Numbered from the stretch's first letter, positions 8,901-17,602 are shown. The stretch is 44,900 bases of DNA from Thermoleophilaceae bacterium (GCA_025928265.1 JAICJV010000016.1:1-44900), one strand, 5' to 3'. A program made the numbers and translations. The notes: generated by a model from the letters alone, not told the origin.

Positions 8901-10640
8901 CGTGTCGGCCTCGAAGATGTGATGGTCGACCTGGCGCAGCTTCTCGAGCTCGCCGTTCGAGAGCAGCGGCTGTGAGATCACGAGCTGGTGCGCGTGCTCG
9001 GGCGTCTCGTCGAGCAGGTTCTCGTGCGGGCCGACCGCGGTCGAGAGGCTCATCACGACCTTCTCGCGGATCGGGTCGATCGGCGGGTTCGTGACCTGCG
9101 CGAAGAGCTGCTTGAAGTACGAGTAGAGCGGCGGCTGGCGGTCGGAGAGGACGGCGAGCGAGAAGTCGTTGCCCATCGACCCGATCGGCTCCTCCGCGGT
9201 CGCGCCGCCCATCCGCGCCAGCGTGATCCGCAGGTCCTCCTGCGAGTAGCCGAACAGCTGCTGACGCGTGGTGAGCGCCTCCGACGGGAAGTCACGCGGC
9301 GCCACGTCCGGCATCTCGTCGAGGTGCACGGTGCGGTCGCGGTACCAGTCGCCATAGGGCTTCTGCGACGCGACCTCGTACTTGACCTCGTCGTCCTCGA
9401 CGATGCGGCCGTTCTCGACGTCGACGAAGAACAGCTTGCCCGGCTGGAGGCGGCCCTTCTTGACGACCTCCTCGGGCGGGTACTCGAGCACGCCGGTCTC
9501 GGAGGCGAGCACGACGAAGCCGTCGGTGGTCACCTGCCAGCGGCCCGGACGCAGGCCGTTGCGGTCGAGCGTGGCACCCACTACCCGGCCGTCGGTGAAC
9601 GCGACCGCGGCGGGGCCGTCCCACGGCTCCATCATGCACGAGTGGTACGCGTAGAAGTCCTGGACGTGACGGGGCATGTCGGTGCGCCCCTCCCACGACT
9701 CCGGGATCATCATCATCAGCGCGTGCGGCAGCGAGCGGCCGGCGAGCACGAGCAGCTCGAGCACGTTGTCGAAGATCGCCGAGTCCGAGCCGCACTCGTC
9801 GATGACCGGGATGACCTCCTGGAGGTCGTCGCCGAACGCGTCCGAGAGGAGCCGCGACTCGCGCGCGCGCATCCAGTTGATGTTGCCGCGCAGCGTGTTG
9901 ATCTCGCCGTTGTGGGCGATCATCCGGTACGGGTGCGCGAGCTGCCAGCTCGGGAAGGTGTTGGTCGAGAAGCGCGAGTGGATCAGCGCAAGCGCCGTCT
10001 TCATCCGCTCGTCGCACAGGTCGGGGAAGAACTGGCGCAGCTGCGGCGAGAGCAGCATCCCCTTGTAGACGACCGTGCGCGAGCTGAAGCTCGGGATGGC
10101 GAGGTCCTGGCCGCGCTCCTTCTCGATCGTGCGGCGGATGACGTAGAGCTTGCGCTCGAACGCGTCCTGGTCGTCCAGCGTGGAGCCGACGAACACCTGG
10201 CGGATCACCGGCATGACCTCGGCGGCCGTCTTGCCGGGCACCGACTCGTCGACGGGGACGTCGCGCCAGCCGAGGAGCTTCTGTCCGTGTGTCTCGATCT
10301 GGCGCTCGATCAGCGCCTTGATCTCGGCGCGCGGCTCGTCCTCGCGCGGCAGGAACACCATGCCGCATGCGTAGCGACCGGGCTCGGGCAGCTCGAAATC
10401 GACCACAGCGCGCAGGAACTCGTGCGGCGTCTGCAGCAGGATGCCCGCGCCGTCGCCCGTGTCGATCTCCGGACCGGTGGCGCCGCGGTGCTCGAGGCGG
10501 TCGAGCACGTCGAGCGCGCGCACGAGCGTCTGATGGCGCGGAGCGCCTGAGAGATCGGCAACGGCGCCGACACCGCAGTTGTCGTGCTCGTAGGCCGGGT
10601 CGTACATTCCCGCGGCCGAGGGTCGCTTGAACGTTTCCAT
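5904..10640 (-). CDS. gltB: Glutamate synthase large subunit
   Basis: A 1578-residue amidotransferase making two glutamates from glutamine and 2-oxoglutarate. Domains in order: class II glutaminase beginning at Cys22 ([10 protein letters not shown]) after a short propeptide; central domain; FMN/2-oxoglutarate synthase domain (about 830-1210) with the 3Fe-4S cysteines [12 protein letters not shown] near 1118-1129 spaced as in the family; and the GXGXG beta-helix (about 1250-1460). Unusually, it continues past about residue 1490 with an Ala/Glu/Gly-rich acidic tail of about 85 residues that the core enzyme does not need. The ATG lacks a clear ribosome site. The 10641-10753 leader shows no certain promoter. 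It is first in an operon with gltD. Confidence 0.95.
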   Translation of the reverse strand: METFKRPSAAGMYDPAYEHDNCGVGAVADLSGAPRHQTLVRALDVLDRLEHRGATGPEIDTGDGAGILLQTPHEFLRAVVDFELPEPGRYACGMVFLPREDEPRAEIKALIERQIETHGQKLLGWRDVPVDESVPGKTAAEVMPVIRQVFVGSTLDDQDAFERKLYVIRRTIEKERGQDLAIPSFSSRTVVYKGMLLSPQLRQFFPDLCDERMKTALALIHSRFSTNTFPSWQLAHPYRMIAHNGEINTLRGNINWMRARESRLLSDAFGDDLQEVIPVIDECGSDSAIFDNVLELLVLAGRSLPHALMMMIPESWEGRTDMPRHVQDFYAYHSCMMEPWDGPAAVAFTDGRVVGATLDRNGLRPGRWQVTTDGFVVLASETGVLEYPPEEVVKKGRLQPGKLFFVDVENGRIVEDDEVKYEVASQKPYGDWYRDRTVHLDEMPDVAPRDFPSEALTTRQQLFGYSQEDLRITLARMGGATAEEPIGSMGNDFSLAVLSDRQPPLYSYFKQLFAQVTNPPIDPIREKVVMSLSTAVGPHENLLDETPEHAHQLVISQPLLSNGELEKLRQVDHHIFEADTLDATFPVSEGAAGLERAMERLCREASELIASGDNILIISDRNASRERVPIPALLAVAGVHHHLVREGTRLQAGLVVESGEPREVHHICCLIGYGASAVNPYLAFETLHDMFDHGRLPGVESAAQAETNMVKAMGKAILKTISKMGISTVRSYCGAQIFEAVGLEKQFIDRFFTNTTSRIGGIGLEVLAKEALERHTRAFPHTSDRLPVGGVHQWRRDGEHHQWNPDTVASIQHAVRHGGAESYEEFTKLINEDASRRATLRGLLKFRPPESGPIPIEEVEPAKEIVKRFATGAMSLGSLSTEAHETLAIAMNRIGGKSNTGEGGEDPRRFKRDPNGDLRRSAIKQVASGRFGVTAHYLVNADELQIKMAQGAKPGEGGQLPGHKVDEYIAKIRHSTPGVGLISPPPHHDIYSIEDLKQLIFDLRCANPDARISVKLVSEVGVGTVAAGVAKANSDHVVIAGHDGGTGASPVSSIQSAGVPWEIGLAETQQTLVMNKLRDRITVQTDGQLKTGRDVVVAALLGAEEFGFATAPLITIGCIYMRACHLNTCPVGIATQDPRLRKRFQGKPEHVVNYFFFVAEEVRKYMAELGVRNFEDLVGRTDLLQPDDAISHWKAKGVDITGLLAPPDAPPEIARRKVRRQDPVLDDHRDHEWIELAQPALENGEQVEIDGKVVNANRCVGGLLSGEIARRHGNEGLPDDTIRIRAHGHGGQSFGGWLMRGVTIELDGDANDYTGKGMSGGVLAVRPPEGSTFVPEENVVIGNTVLYGATAGRAFFRGLAGERFAVRNSGVEAVVEGVGDHGCEYMTGGRVVVLGPTGRNFAAGMSGGIAYVLDPNSEFEAKCNTELVELEEMETDDLDKVRALVQEHFERTGSTVAQRVLDEWDALLGAWVKVMPMDYKRALRELAEKRSIEAGEPAVVAEHGDGDGSGAIEAGQPAPYAPGDGHHETSKVGEAGQYEDADVAAERAGDAARRAGADEATQREAESAGEEEVLPNRG

Positions 10641-10753
10641 ATTGGTGGGGAGGGACGGATTGACCCCGAACTGCGGGCCGCGGCGAGTGCGAAATGTTAG
10701 CGGTGCATAAGGCGGAATGGCACCGCGCCGGTTGAAAATTATTGCGGGGCGAG

Positions 10754-10770
10754 CGGCCTGCAGGAGGCCG
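10754..10770 (-). terminator. Hairpin after the GGDEF/EAL gene
   Basis: CGGCCT-5 nt-AGGCCG forms a perfect 6-bp stem eight bases after the stop codon. An A/T run (AATAATTTT) lies about 16 bases further, too far for a classic U-tract, so termination here is plausible but unproven. Confidence 0.4.
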
Positions 10771-10778
10771 GAAACCGG

Positions 10779-13064
10779 CTAGTGGGAGGCGTCTTCGCGC
10801 GCGCTGGGCGGCTCGGGAAGCTGATCCGCGCCCGCCGCGCGGCGCTCCGAGAGCAGCGCATCGATGGTCTGCGGATCGGCCGGCCGGGCGAACAGGAAGC
10901 CCTGGCCGAGGCGGCAGCCGAGGTCGATCAGGCCCTGGCGCTGCTCGCTGAGCTCGATCCCCTCGCCCACCACGTCGAGCTCGCAGCTGTCGCCAAGTTC
11001 CACGATCGCGCGCGCGAGCGCTACGCCCTGCGCCTCGTCGCCGATGCCGTCGACGAACGACTTGGCGACCTTCAGGATGTCGAGCGGGAAGTCGCGCAGG
11101 TACTGGAGCGACGAGTAACCGGTACCGAAGTCGTCGACCGCGAGGCGGACACCGAGCTCCTTCAGCTCGCGGAGGCGGTTCATGGTCGGCTCGTCATCGC
11201 CCATCAGCACGGTTTCGGTGATCTCGAGCGTGAGGTGCTCGGCGGGCAGGCCGCTGTCGCGGAGCGCCTCCTCGACGTCGCGGACGAGGTTGGGCTGCGC
11301 GAGCTGCATGCCCGACAGGTTCACCGACATCGTCAGCTCGCCGTGGCGGTCGAGCCAGCGGACCGCCTGCTCGCACGCTGCACGCAGCACGCGGCGGCCG
11401 ATCGGCACGATCAGCTGGGTCTCCTCGGCGAGCGGGATGAACGCGCCCGGCGGGACGAGGCCGCGCGTGGGATGGTTCCAGCGGACAAGCGCCTCGGCGC
11501 CGAGGATGTCGCCGGTCGCCAGCTCGACGATCGGCTGGTAGTGGACGACGAACTCGTCGCGGTCGACCGCGCGCCGGAGGTCGGCCTCGAGCTCGAGCCG
11601 CTCGACAAGCGCCTCGTGCATCTCGGGCTCGAACCTCGCGTGGCGGTCGCGGCCGCCCGTCTTCGCGCGGTACATCGCGAGGTCGGCGTCGCGCAGGACG
11701 TCCTCGCCGCGACGGCGCGCCGTCGAGATGCCCACGCTCGCGGACAGCAGCAGCTGGCGACCCTGGATGTCGAATGGCCGGCGCATCTCGGCGAGGATGC
11801 GGTTGGCCACGTCCTCGGCGTCCGCGTGCCCGTCGACGCCCTCGAGCAACACGGCGAACTCGTCGCCGCCGAAGCGTGCCGGAGTGTCGCCGTCGCGCAG
11901 GCAGCCGCTGAGCCGCTCGGCCACCGCGACGAGCAGCTGGTCGCCGGCGGCGTGGCCCAGGCTGTCGTTCACGGTCTTGAAGCGGTCGATGTCGAGGAAG
12001 AGCACGGCCACCTCGTTGCCCGTGCGCTCGGCGATGGCGAGGGCGTGGTCGAGCCGGTTGAGGAAGGCGGGACGGTTCGGAAGCTCGGTGAGCGAGTCGT
12101 GGTAGGCCTGGTGGAACGCCGCGTCGACCATGGCGGCGTCGGTGAGCGCGATGCTCGCGTTCTCCGCGAGCGCCTCGAGGGCCTCGCGGTGCTCGTCGGT
12201 GATCGGCTTCGTGGCTTCGGTCGAGCCGATCACGAGCGCGCCCACCACCTCGCCCTGCTTGCGGACGGGCGCGGCCATCGCGGACCTGACGCCGCGCTGC
12301 GCGCTGTCGGGGTTGCTGCGCGCGTCGCCGGCGTAGTCCTCGAACAGAACCGTGCGATCCTCGGCGATTGCCGTGCCCGAGGCGCCGACGCCCACGCGCG
12401 CGTGCCGCACGCTCTCGAGCAGGTCGGCGGGGAACCCTCGCGACGCGACAACCGTTGCGCAGTCCGGGTTGTTCGGGTCGATCATGCGCAGGAAGGCCAT
12501 GTCGTGGCCAGTCAGGTCGCTGAGCGCCGCGACGACCGACTCCAGCACGTCCTCGATCGTGCTCGTGCGACGCACGATCGAGCGCTTGATCTGTATCAGC
12601 CGCCCGAGCAGCTTGGTCTTGCGCTCGCTGGCCTCACGCAGCGCGCGCTCGCTCTCGATCACGCTGAGGCTGCGCTCGGTGAGGCCGATCACCCGGGCCA
12701 TGCTGCGGACCAGCACGAGCTCCTCGGCGCTGAAGCCTTCGTCGCTGATGCGTGCGATCAGGAGCCAGGCGCCGCGCGTCTCGTCGAACGGAGCGGCCGT
12801 CGTGCGGCAGCGTCCGAGGCCGGGGAGCAACATCGTCGGGTGCGAAACGGCCGCGACGAGCTCCGCCGTCGGCACCTTGCCCTGCGGGAAGCCGATCGAA
12901 GCTTGAACGGCGCCGTCGCGCACGATCGCAGCGACCTCTGCCTCGAGTCCCTCCGCGGCCCGCTGCACGGCCAGCCGCGCGGCGCGCTCGGAGTCGGGCG
13001 CGATCGATACGGCGGCGAGGAACTCGGCGAGCTGCTGAGTGGACCAGGTGGAGGGAACTGCCAC
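10779..13064 (-). CDS. GAF-GGDEF-EAL cyclic-di-GMP signalling protein
   Basis: A 761-residue cytoplasmic protein. An N-terminal sensor-like region (1-150) and a GAF domain (about 170-310) precede a diguanylate cyclase domain (LTELPNR near 333, FLDIDRFK, active-site RFGGDEF near 398) and a phosphodiesterase EAL domain (AEALVRWNHP near 525, SVNLSG, EITETVLM, DDFGTGYSSL, ILKVAKSF, GEGIE). Catalytic residues of both output domains are present, so either synthesis or breakdown of c-di-GMP is possible; GAF ligands would set the balance. Translation starts at GTG two bases after the FIST gene stop, so the pair is co-translated. Confidence 0.92.
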   Translation of the reverse strand: MAVPSTWSTQQLAEFLAAVSIAPDSERAARLAVQRAAEGLEAEVAAIVRDGAVQASIGFPQGKVPTAELVAAVSHPTMLLPGLGRCRTTAAPFDETRGAWLLIARISDEGFSAEELVLVRSMARVIGLTERSLSVIESERALREASERKTKLLGRLIQIKRSIVRRTSTIEDVLESVVAALSDLTGHDMAFLRMIDPNNPDCATVVASRGFPADLLESVRHARVGVGASGTAIAEDRTVLFEDYAGDARSNPDSAQRGVRSAMAAPVRKQGEVVGALVIGSTEATKPITDEHREALEALAENASIALTDAAMVDAAFHQAYHDSLTELPNRPAFLNRLDHALAIAERTGNEVAVLFLDIDRFKTVNDSLGHAAGDQLLVAVAERLSGCLRDGDTPARFGGDEFAVLLEGVDGHADAEDVANRILAEMRRPFDIQGRQLLLSASVGISTARRRGEDVLRDADLAMYRAKTGGRDRHARFEPEMHEALVERLELEADLRRAVDRDEFVVHYQPIVELATGDILGAEALVRWNHPTRGLVPPGAFIPLAEETQLIVPIGRRVLRAACEQAVRWLDRHGELTMSVNLSGMQLAQPNLVRDVEEALRDSGLPAEHLTLEITETVLMGDDEPTMNRLRELKELGVRLAVDDFGTGYSSLQYLRDFPLDILKVAKSFVDGIGDEAQGVALARAIVELGDSCELDVVGEGIELSEQRQGLIDLGCRLGQGFLFARPADPQTIDALLSERRAAGADQLPEPPSAREDASH

Positions 13065-13066
13065 GC

Positions 13067-14236
13067 TCAGCTCACCGACAGGACGACCAGCGTCTGGTTA
13101 TGGAAACCGCTGACGCCGCTCGTACGCGCGATCTCGCCGTAGGTGTAGAAGCCCGCGATCGGAGCGCCGGCGGCACGCTCGGCAACCCGCGCCACCTCGC
13201 TCTGGATGCCGCCGTCGTCGCCGAGGACGCCGCGGCGGGCGATGCAGTCGAACGCGACCAGGCCGATCGGGGCGCGGCCGTCGAGCGCGGCGACCGCGTC
13301 GGCGCAGGCGGCCTCGGTGGCGCTGAGGACCGACTCGGCGTCGCCCTCCATCGACCAGACGAGCGCGCCCGGCGGGACCTCCGCGATCGCCGACAGCGAG
13401 CCGTCGCTGAAGTCGGCGCCGCCGATGAAGCGGACCTGCTCCTCACCGCTGCGGCGACTCATGCCGAGCGGGTGCGTGGACGCGAAACGGGTGAACGCCT
13501 CGGGATCGGTGCGGGCCTCCGCGGGGGCGTTCAGGCGCTCGAGGTACACGTCCAGAGCCGGGCGCTCGTCGAGCTTGTACACGCGGTTGTTCGAGCTCTC
13601 GGTCACGAGCATCGGCTCGCCGACGCGGCGCCAGCCGTGGCGGACGCCGATGCCGAACGGCGCGTCGCTCGCGATTGCGGCGGCGACGACCGCGTCGGTC
13701 AGGACCTCGCGGCCGTGGAACTGGTGGGTCTGCTTCATCGCGAGGTCGTCGCCCGCGCAGCCCCCGACGAGCGGCACCGAGGCACCGAGCACGCTGTACG
13801 CGCCGCGGACGATCTCCTGCTGATCGCCGGCGAGGCCGTCGGTCAGGAGCATGAGCACGCGGTGCGGGCGCTCGGAGTCGACGCCGGTCATGCACGCGGC
13901 GGCGTCCGCGCCGGCGTCGTGGAGACGCTCGGAGACGCCGCGCACGACCGTCGTCGCGACCGAGAAGCCGGGGCCGCCGAGCGCGGTCACGACGATGCCG
14001 TTCTCGCCCGGGCCGGCCGTCGCGTACTCGCCGGCGGTGGAGCAGCCGATCAGCGGGAGGCCACCGGAGCAGTCATCGAGCGAGTCGACGAGGGTCTGGA
14101 GGTCGTGCGTCTGCGAGGCGAAGACGACGAGGAGCCTGGGATCCTCGCCCACGACGGCCTGCGTGTACGCACGTACTGCCGCGCCGGCGGTGTCGCCCTC
14201 GGCCTTTCCCACTCCAACCCAACGCTGGTCGCTCAT
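13067..14236 (-). CDS. FIST domain sensory protein
   Basis: A 389-residue protein with FIST-N (about 30-225, including LVVFASQTHD, PLIGCSTAGEYA and VGGCAGDDLAM) and FIST-C (about 235-370, ending PIAGFYTYGEI). FIST proteins are predicted small-ligand sensors, often suggested for amino acids, and occur beside signalling proteins. The ATG at 14236 is chosen because GAGGGAGG precedes it and upstream sequence belongs to the rnpB terminator region. It is the first gene of a two-gene unit with the GGDEF/EAL protein. No transmembrane segment is seen. Confidence 0.9.
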   Translation of the reverse strand: MSDQRWVGVGKAEGDTAGAAVRAYTQAVVGEDPRLLVVFASQTHDLQTLVDSLDDCSGGLPLIGCSTAGEYATAGPGENGIVVTALGGPGFSVATTVVRGVSERLHDAGADAAACMTGVDSERPHRVLMLLTDGLAGDQQEIVRGAYSVLGASVPLVGGCAGDDLAMKQTHQFHGREVLTDAVVAAAIASDAPFGIGVRHGWRRVGEPMLVTESSNNRVYKLDERPALDVYLERLNAPAEARTDPEAFTRFASTHPLGMSRRSGEEQVRFIGGADFSDGSLSAIAEVPPGALVWSMEGDAESVLSATEAACADAVAALDGRAPIGLVAFDCIARRGVLGDDGGIQSEVARVAERAAGAPIAGFYTYGEIARTSGVSGFHNQTLVVLSVS

Positions 14237-14325
14237 CTGTCTACGGGCCTCCCTCGGCGCACGGGCCGACGAATCGCTTTCTCCTTCCGTATTCGGCACG
14301 TCGGCGCTCGAAATGAAGGGTGCCG

Positions 14326-14360
14326 GAGATAAGAAAGGGCGCCCGCGGTGGGCGCCCTTT
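14326..14360 (-). terminator. Intrinsic terminator of rnpB
   Basis: AAAGGGCGCCC (14334-14344) and GGGCGCCCTTT (14350-14360) form a perfect 11-bp stem with a 5-base loop. On the minus strand it is followed by CTTATCT. It lies four bases past the mature RNA 3' end and is the clearest intrinsic terminator in the window. Confidence 0.9.
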
Positions 14361-14363
14361 CCC

Positions 14364-14729
14364 GTAGCTGGCCTGTAAGCCGGATCCTGTCGTGAACAGC
14401 CATCCATCTGCCCCGCCTCGCGGCGGGGCGGGCTTCCGCCCTGCGGCCGACCTGGGACTCGGCGGGCAGCGTCGACGTCCCTGCTTGGCCTTGCACCGGG
14501 TGGGGTTTGCCCGGCCGGCGCGTCACCGCGCCGCCGGTGCGCTCTTACCGCACCATTTCACCCTTGCCGGCGACGGGGGAACGTTCGTCCCCGCCGCTTA
14601 GGCGGTTTGTTTCTGTGGCACTTTCCCGCGGGTTTCCCCGGGTCGGATTTCCCGACCACCCTGCCCTACGGTGTCCGGACTTTCCTCGACCCGGTTTTCT
14701 CTCCGGGCCGCGGCTGTCCAGCCAGCGCT
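14364..14729 (-). ncRNA. rnpB: RNase P RNA, type A
   Basis: The catalytic RNA that trims tRNA 5' leaders. On the minus strand the conserved 5' block GAGGAAAGUCCGGAC (14674-14688) and the 3' block ACAGGAUCCGGCUUACAGG (near 14374-14392) are present in the right order and distance. Helix P1 is GCUGGC (5') with GCCAGC (3'). The length of about 366 fits type A RNAs. Ends are estimated from P1, the upstream -10 element and the downstream terminator, so they may be off by a few bases. Confidence 0.95.
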
Positions 14730-14733
14730 CACG

Positions 14734-14762
14734 AGTTTAGGTTCGGAGCTTGCTGCGGTCCA
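14734..14762 (-). promoter_or_regulatory. rnpB promoter
   Basis: TGGACC (-35, 14757-14762) and TAAACT (-10, 14734-14739) are spaced by 17 bases on the minus strand and would start RNA at about 14728-14729, at the expected RNase P 5' end. Each hexamer matches the sigma-70 consensus at four of six positions. Confidence 0.6.
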
Positions 14763-14881
14763 CCCTTGGCGCGAGCGCTTGTGGCGGGCGGGTCCTGTCG
14801 GCGGGAGCGACGTCCTTCTTGCCGGCCACCCGCCCGAGGGGCGCCTGTTGTGGAAATGGTGGGCCCTCCCCAGGTTGTTTC

Positions 14882-14901
14882 GCGCTCAGCGGGGTGAGCG
14901 C
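14882..14901. promoter_or_regulatory. Palindrome ahead of the MOSC gene
   Basis: GCGCTCA-6 nt-TGAGCGC is a perfect inverted repeat 24 bases before the MOSC start. A TATCCT at 14911-14916 could be its -10 with an almost leaderless message, so the palindrome would overlap the -35 region. It is an operator candidate only. The rest of 14763-14881 shows nothing I can name. Confidence 0.35.
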
Positions 14902-14925
14902 CACGGCATTTATCCTCGACGGCGC

Positions 14926-15462
14926 ATGCAGGTCGTCGCCGTCTCCGCCCGCGCCTCACACACTCCGAGCAAGGACACTCGGGACGGCATTCGCCTGATC
15001 GCCGGGCTCGGGGTCGAGGGGGATGCTCATGCCGGTGAGACGGTCCAGCACGTCTCGCGCATGCGCGCGGATCCGACCCAGCCCAATCTGCGGCAGGTCC
15101 ATCTCATTCACGAGGAGCTCCACGACGAGCTGCGCGAGCAGGGGTTCGACGTCGCACCCGGCGTGATGGGCGAGAACGTGACCACGCGCGGGGTCGATCT
15201 GCTCGGGCTCCCGACCGGCACGAAGCTGCGCCTCGGCGAGGAGGCCATGGTCGAGGTCACCGGGCTTCGCAACCCGTGCAAACAGCTCGACACGATCCAG
15301 CGGGGCCTCATGAACGCGGTCCTGGACCGTGACGCCGACGGCAACCTCGTCCGCAAGTCGGGGATCATGGGCGTCGTGCTCGCCGGCGGCGACGTCCGGC
15401 CCGGCGACGCCATCGAGGTGGAGCTTCCGGCGCAGCCGCACTGCCCGCTCGAGAAGGTCTGA
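14926..15462 (+). CDS. MOSC domain protein
   Basis: A 178-residue protein of the MOSC superfamily, related to the C-terminal domain of molybdenum cofactor sulfurase and to YiiM-type proteins that handle reduced or sulfurated substrates. Visible motifs are GVEGDAHAG near 29, VAPGVMGENVTTRGVDLLGLP, and the conserved cysteine in GLRNPCKQLD (about 122). The ATG is chosen because homology starts there; no ribosome site is visible and the transcript may be nearly leaderless. It ends six bases from the convergent zinc-ribbon gene. The precise substrate is unknown. Confidence 0.88.
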   Translation: MQVVAVSARASHTPSKDTRDGIRLIAGLGVEGDAHAGETVQHVSRMRADPTQPNLRQVHLIHEELHDELREQGFDVAPGVMGENVTTRGVDLLGLPTGTKLRLGEEAMVEVTGLRNPCKQLDTIQRGLMNAVLDRDADGNLVRKSGIMGVVLAGGDVRPGDAIEVELPAQPHCPLEKV

Positions 15463-15468
15463 CGCAGC

Positions 15469-15708
15469 TCAGGTGAGCGTCGTGCCGCAGGAGCCGCAGC
15501 GGCCTGCGTCTCCCGCGCGCTCCATCTCGCCGCCGCACATCGGGCATTCCGCCGCCCCGGCGGCGAGCAGGCCCTCCCATACGCGATCGAGCCGCTGCTC
15601 GAGCGTGAGCCTGCCGCCGTCGGAACGACGAAGTCGCTCGCTTGTATCGCCGCCCTCGGGGACGAGCGGCATCTGCGTGAGCGGGGCCGGTGGCGCGAGC
15701 GCACTCAC
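15469..15708 (-). CDS. Small zinc-ribbon protein coupled to lexA
   Basis: A 79-residue protein with a proline-rich N-terminus, a helical middle (TLEQRLDRVWEGLLAAG) and a C-terminal zinc ribbon (CPMC near 55, CGSC near 72). The GTG start shares four bases with the lexA stop (GTGA) and follows AGGAG at seven bases, so it is made together with LexA and is expected to be SOS-regulated. Its function is unknown; nucleic-acid or protein binding is possible. Confidence 0.78.
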   Translation of the reverse strand: MSALAPPAPLTQMPLVPEGGDTSERLRRSDGGRLTLEQRLDRVWEGLLAAGAAECPMCGGEMERAGDAGRCGSCGTTLT

Positions 15709-16322
15709 GAGACTCTCCTGAAGACTCCGACGACGCGTCCCATCACCGCCGCCTCGCGGGTGCGGATGGGCTCCATCGTCTCGTTCTCCGGCTGAAGCCT
15801 GATGTGGTCGGGTTCGCGGAAGTACCGCTTCACGGTCGCCTCGTCGCCGACCAGCGCCACGACGATCTCACCGTTGTTCGCGATCTCCTGCCGGTGGACC
15901 ACGACGAAGTCGCCGTCGAGGATGCCGACGTTCTTCATCGAGTCGCCGCGCACGCGCAGGACGTACTCGCCCTCCTCGCCGCCCGCGAGCTGGGGGACCT
16001 CGACGTAGTCCTCGACGTTCTCGTCAGCGAGGATCGGCGTGCCGGCAGCTACGCGGCCGACCAGCGGAAGCCCACTCGGCCCGGGCACGACCTTCCTGGC
16101 CGCCTCGCCCAGCAGCTCGAGCGCGCGCGGCTTGGTCGGATCGCGCCGCAGGAGCCCCAGCTTCTCGAGGTTCGCGAGGTGCGCGTGGACGGTCGACGAC
16201 GACGTCAGGCCAATCGCCTTGCCGATGTCGCGCACCGTCGGCGGATAGCCGTGCTCGCTGGAGTAGCGCTTGATGAAGTCGAAGATCTCACGCTGCCGCT
16301 TGGTCAGGTTCAAATCGACCAT
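15705..16322 (-). CDS. lexA: SOS repressor LexA
   Basis: A 205-residue repressor of DNA-damage genes. The N-terminal winged helix-turn-helix (TKRQREIFDFIKRY, YPPTVRDIGKAIGLTSSSTVHAHL) binds the SOS box. The hinge contains the Ala-Gly cleavage site (VAAGTP, near 91), and the S24-type domain has the catalytic Ser in GDSM (about 130) and Lys in TVKRY (about 167) used for RecA-stimulated self-cleavage. A perfect actinobacterial SOS box lies 38 bases upstream, so it is autoregulated. A zinc-ribbon gene follows with a 4-base overlap. Confidence 0.97.
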   Translation of the reverse strand: MVDLNLTKRQREIFDFIKRYSSEHGYPPTVRDIGKAIGLTSSSTVHAHLANLEKLGLLRRDPTKPRALELLGEAARKVVPGPSGLPLVGRVAAGTPILADENVEDYVEVPQLAGGEEGEYVLRVRGDSMKNVGILDGDFVVVHRQEIANNGEIVVALVGDEATVKRYFREPDHIRLQPENETMEPIRTREAAVMGRVVGVFRRVS

Positions 16323-16359
16323 CAGGCACCCCCGTCCAGGTCGCTAGGTGTCGGTGAAG

Positions 16360-16373
16360 CGAACATGTGTTCG
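16360..16373 (-). promoter_or_regulatory. LexA binding site (SOS box)
   Basis: cGAACATGTGTTCg is a perfect match to the actinobacterial/Gram-positive LexA box and sits just ahead of lexA, as expected for autoregulation. Confidence 0.93.
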
Positions 16374-16422
16374 TTACCGTAGCGAGGTCGTCGGACGACT
16401 ACAAGGGCCCGAAGGGCCGGTC

Positions 16423-16428
16423 TATACT
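16423..16428 (+). promoter_or_regulatory. tRNA-Leu promoter -10
   Basis: TATACT lies 11 bases before the mature tRNA 5' end. The -35 region is poorly matched. Confidence 0.5.
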
Positions 16429-16439
16429 CGGCGCGTCAC

Positions 16440-16525
<86 letters not shown>

Positions 16526-16539
16526 TTCACTCGGTTGCT

Positions 16540-17076
16540 CTAGCGGCCTACGCGCCCGTCCGCGCCGAGGCCCGCGCGCACCACCCCTGCCTGGTCGTTC
16601 TCCGGCGTGATGATCGTGTTGAGCTGCGTGAGCAGGCGGCGTAGCTGGCCGAACTTCCGGGGCCCCAGTTGTTGTTCCCATTCGGCTTCGACGTCTTGGA
16701 CGATTTCGTAGATTGCCCTGGTCGCAGCATGCCCTCTGGGCGTGAGGCGGATGCGCTTGGAGCGCTGGTCGTTGCTGTCGGCTTCGCGGGTCAGGTATCC
16801 GAGCTGCTCGAGCTGGCCGAGCAGGTAGTTCAGCGCCTGCTTGCTCATACGCGTCTGGGCCGCGAGTTCCGAGGGGCGCTGGCCCTCGGGACCGGGGTAT
16901 CGCCAGACATCGACATGCGCCGCGACGAGGTCGGTGAAGCCGCGGTCGTGTAGGCCGGCGAGCATTCGCCCGCGCACCGCCTCCCAGGGGACTCGCAGCA
17001 ACGCGCCGATCAGCGGAGGAGGAACCGCTGTATCGGTTTGAGTAAAACCACTTGACAAGCTCACGCGGCTCAGCAT
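16540..17076 (-). CDS. MarR-family transcription regulator
   Basis: A 178-residue regulator. After a variable N-terminus, PPPLIGALLRVPWEAV begins the family core; the winged helix-turn-helix runs about 68-110 (RPSELAAQTRMSKQALNYLLGQLEQLGYLTRE, wing SNDQRSKRIRLTPRG) and a C-terminal helix completes the dimer. It is divergent from a cupin gene, and near-identical operator copies lie at both ends of the shared promoter region; one falls inside the first codons. The ATG has no ribosome site, so the message may be leaderless or start slightly downstream (GTG 17064). Probably represses itself and the cupin gene. Confidence 0.88.
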   Translation of the reverse strand: MLSRVSLSSGFTQTDTAVPPPLIGALLRVPWEAVRGRMLAGLHDRGFTDLVAAHVDVWRYPGPEGQRPSELAAQTRMSKQALNYLLGQLEQLGYLTREADSNDQRSKRIRLTPRGHAATRAIYEIVQDVEAEWEQQLGPRKFGQLRRLLTQLNTIITPENDQAGVVRAGLGADGRVGR

Positions 17077-17101
17077 ACGGTAGTCAAGTTGCTTTACTCA
17101 A
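17038..17101. promoter_or_regulatory. Two inverted operator copies and cupin promoter
   Basis: TTGAGTAAAACCACTTGAC (17038-17056) and the inverse of TTGAGTAAAGCAACTTGAC (17083-17101) match at 17 of 19 positions. Each is itself a dyad: the second reads AGTcAAGttgCTTtACT. Between them a plus-strand promoter is visible, TTGACA (17052-17057) and TACGGT (17076-17081) with 18-base spacing, so both sites overlap promoter elements. A MarR dimer on each half would block both divergent genes. Confidence 0.7.
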
Positions 17102-17128
17102 CTCCCGATCGCCGCCCAAGGAGCCGCC

Positions 17129-17584
17129 ATGCACCAGATCATGGATGAGGACACGATCACGGTGGGTGCGCTGAGCGTGCGCTTCGTGGTCGAGGCCGCG
17201 GACTCGGACGGGGCCGCGTCGGTGTTCGAGTGCTACGTCCCCGCCAACTCGCGGATGCCCGCCCCGCACAGCCACGACGGCTTCGAGGAGACGATCTACG
17301 GGCTGGAGGGGACCACGACCTGGACGATCGACGGCGAGACGGTCGAGGTGGGCGCCGGCGAAGCGGTCTGCGTGCGGCGAGGACAGATCCACGGGTTTCA
17401 CAACCACGGCGACGTCGACGCGACGTTCCTGGCGATCGCGACGCCAGCCGTATTCGGGCCGGCCTATTTCCACGAGATCAGCGAGGTCCTCGCCGCCAGC
17501 GCCGGCGGCCCTCCGGACCTGGCCGCGATCGGGAAGGTAATGCGTCGCCACGGGCTCACTCCCGCCCCGGCCGGTGCCGCCTGA
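17129..17584 (+). CDS. Cupin-domain protein
   Basis: A 151-residue single-domain cupin. The first metal motif is PHSHDGFEETIYGLEG (about 48-62), where two His and a Glu can bind metal, and the second is the GQIHGFHNHGD region (about 88-98). AAGGAG precedes ATG by five bases. It is controlled from the shared region with the divergent MarR gene. Substrate unknown; small-molecule dioxygenase, isomerase or binding roles are all possible. Confidence 0.85.
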   Translation: MHQIMDEDTITVGALSVRFVVEAADSDGAASVFECYVPANSRMPAPHSHDGFEETIYGLEGTTTWTIDGETVEVGAGEAVCVRRGQIHGFHNHGDVDATFLAIATPAVFGPAYFHEISEVLAASAGGPPDLAAIGKVMRRHGLTPAPAGAA

Positions 17585-17602
17585 CAGCGGCCACCCGACG
17601 CC

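Noticed and set aside
4415-10550. Several long plus-strand frames opposite gltD and gltB
   Set aside because: They mirror the glutamate synthase genes and show Arg/Ala/Val-rich products without motifs; shadow frames of GC-rich coding sequence.
10782-13142. A 786-codon plus-strand frame
   Set aside because: Lies opposite the GGDEF/EAL gene, whose motifs are complete; the product shows no domain.
14407-14900. Protein frames across the rnpB region
   Set aside because: RNase P RNA blocks, promoter and terminator explain the sequence; none of the products has motifs.
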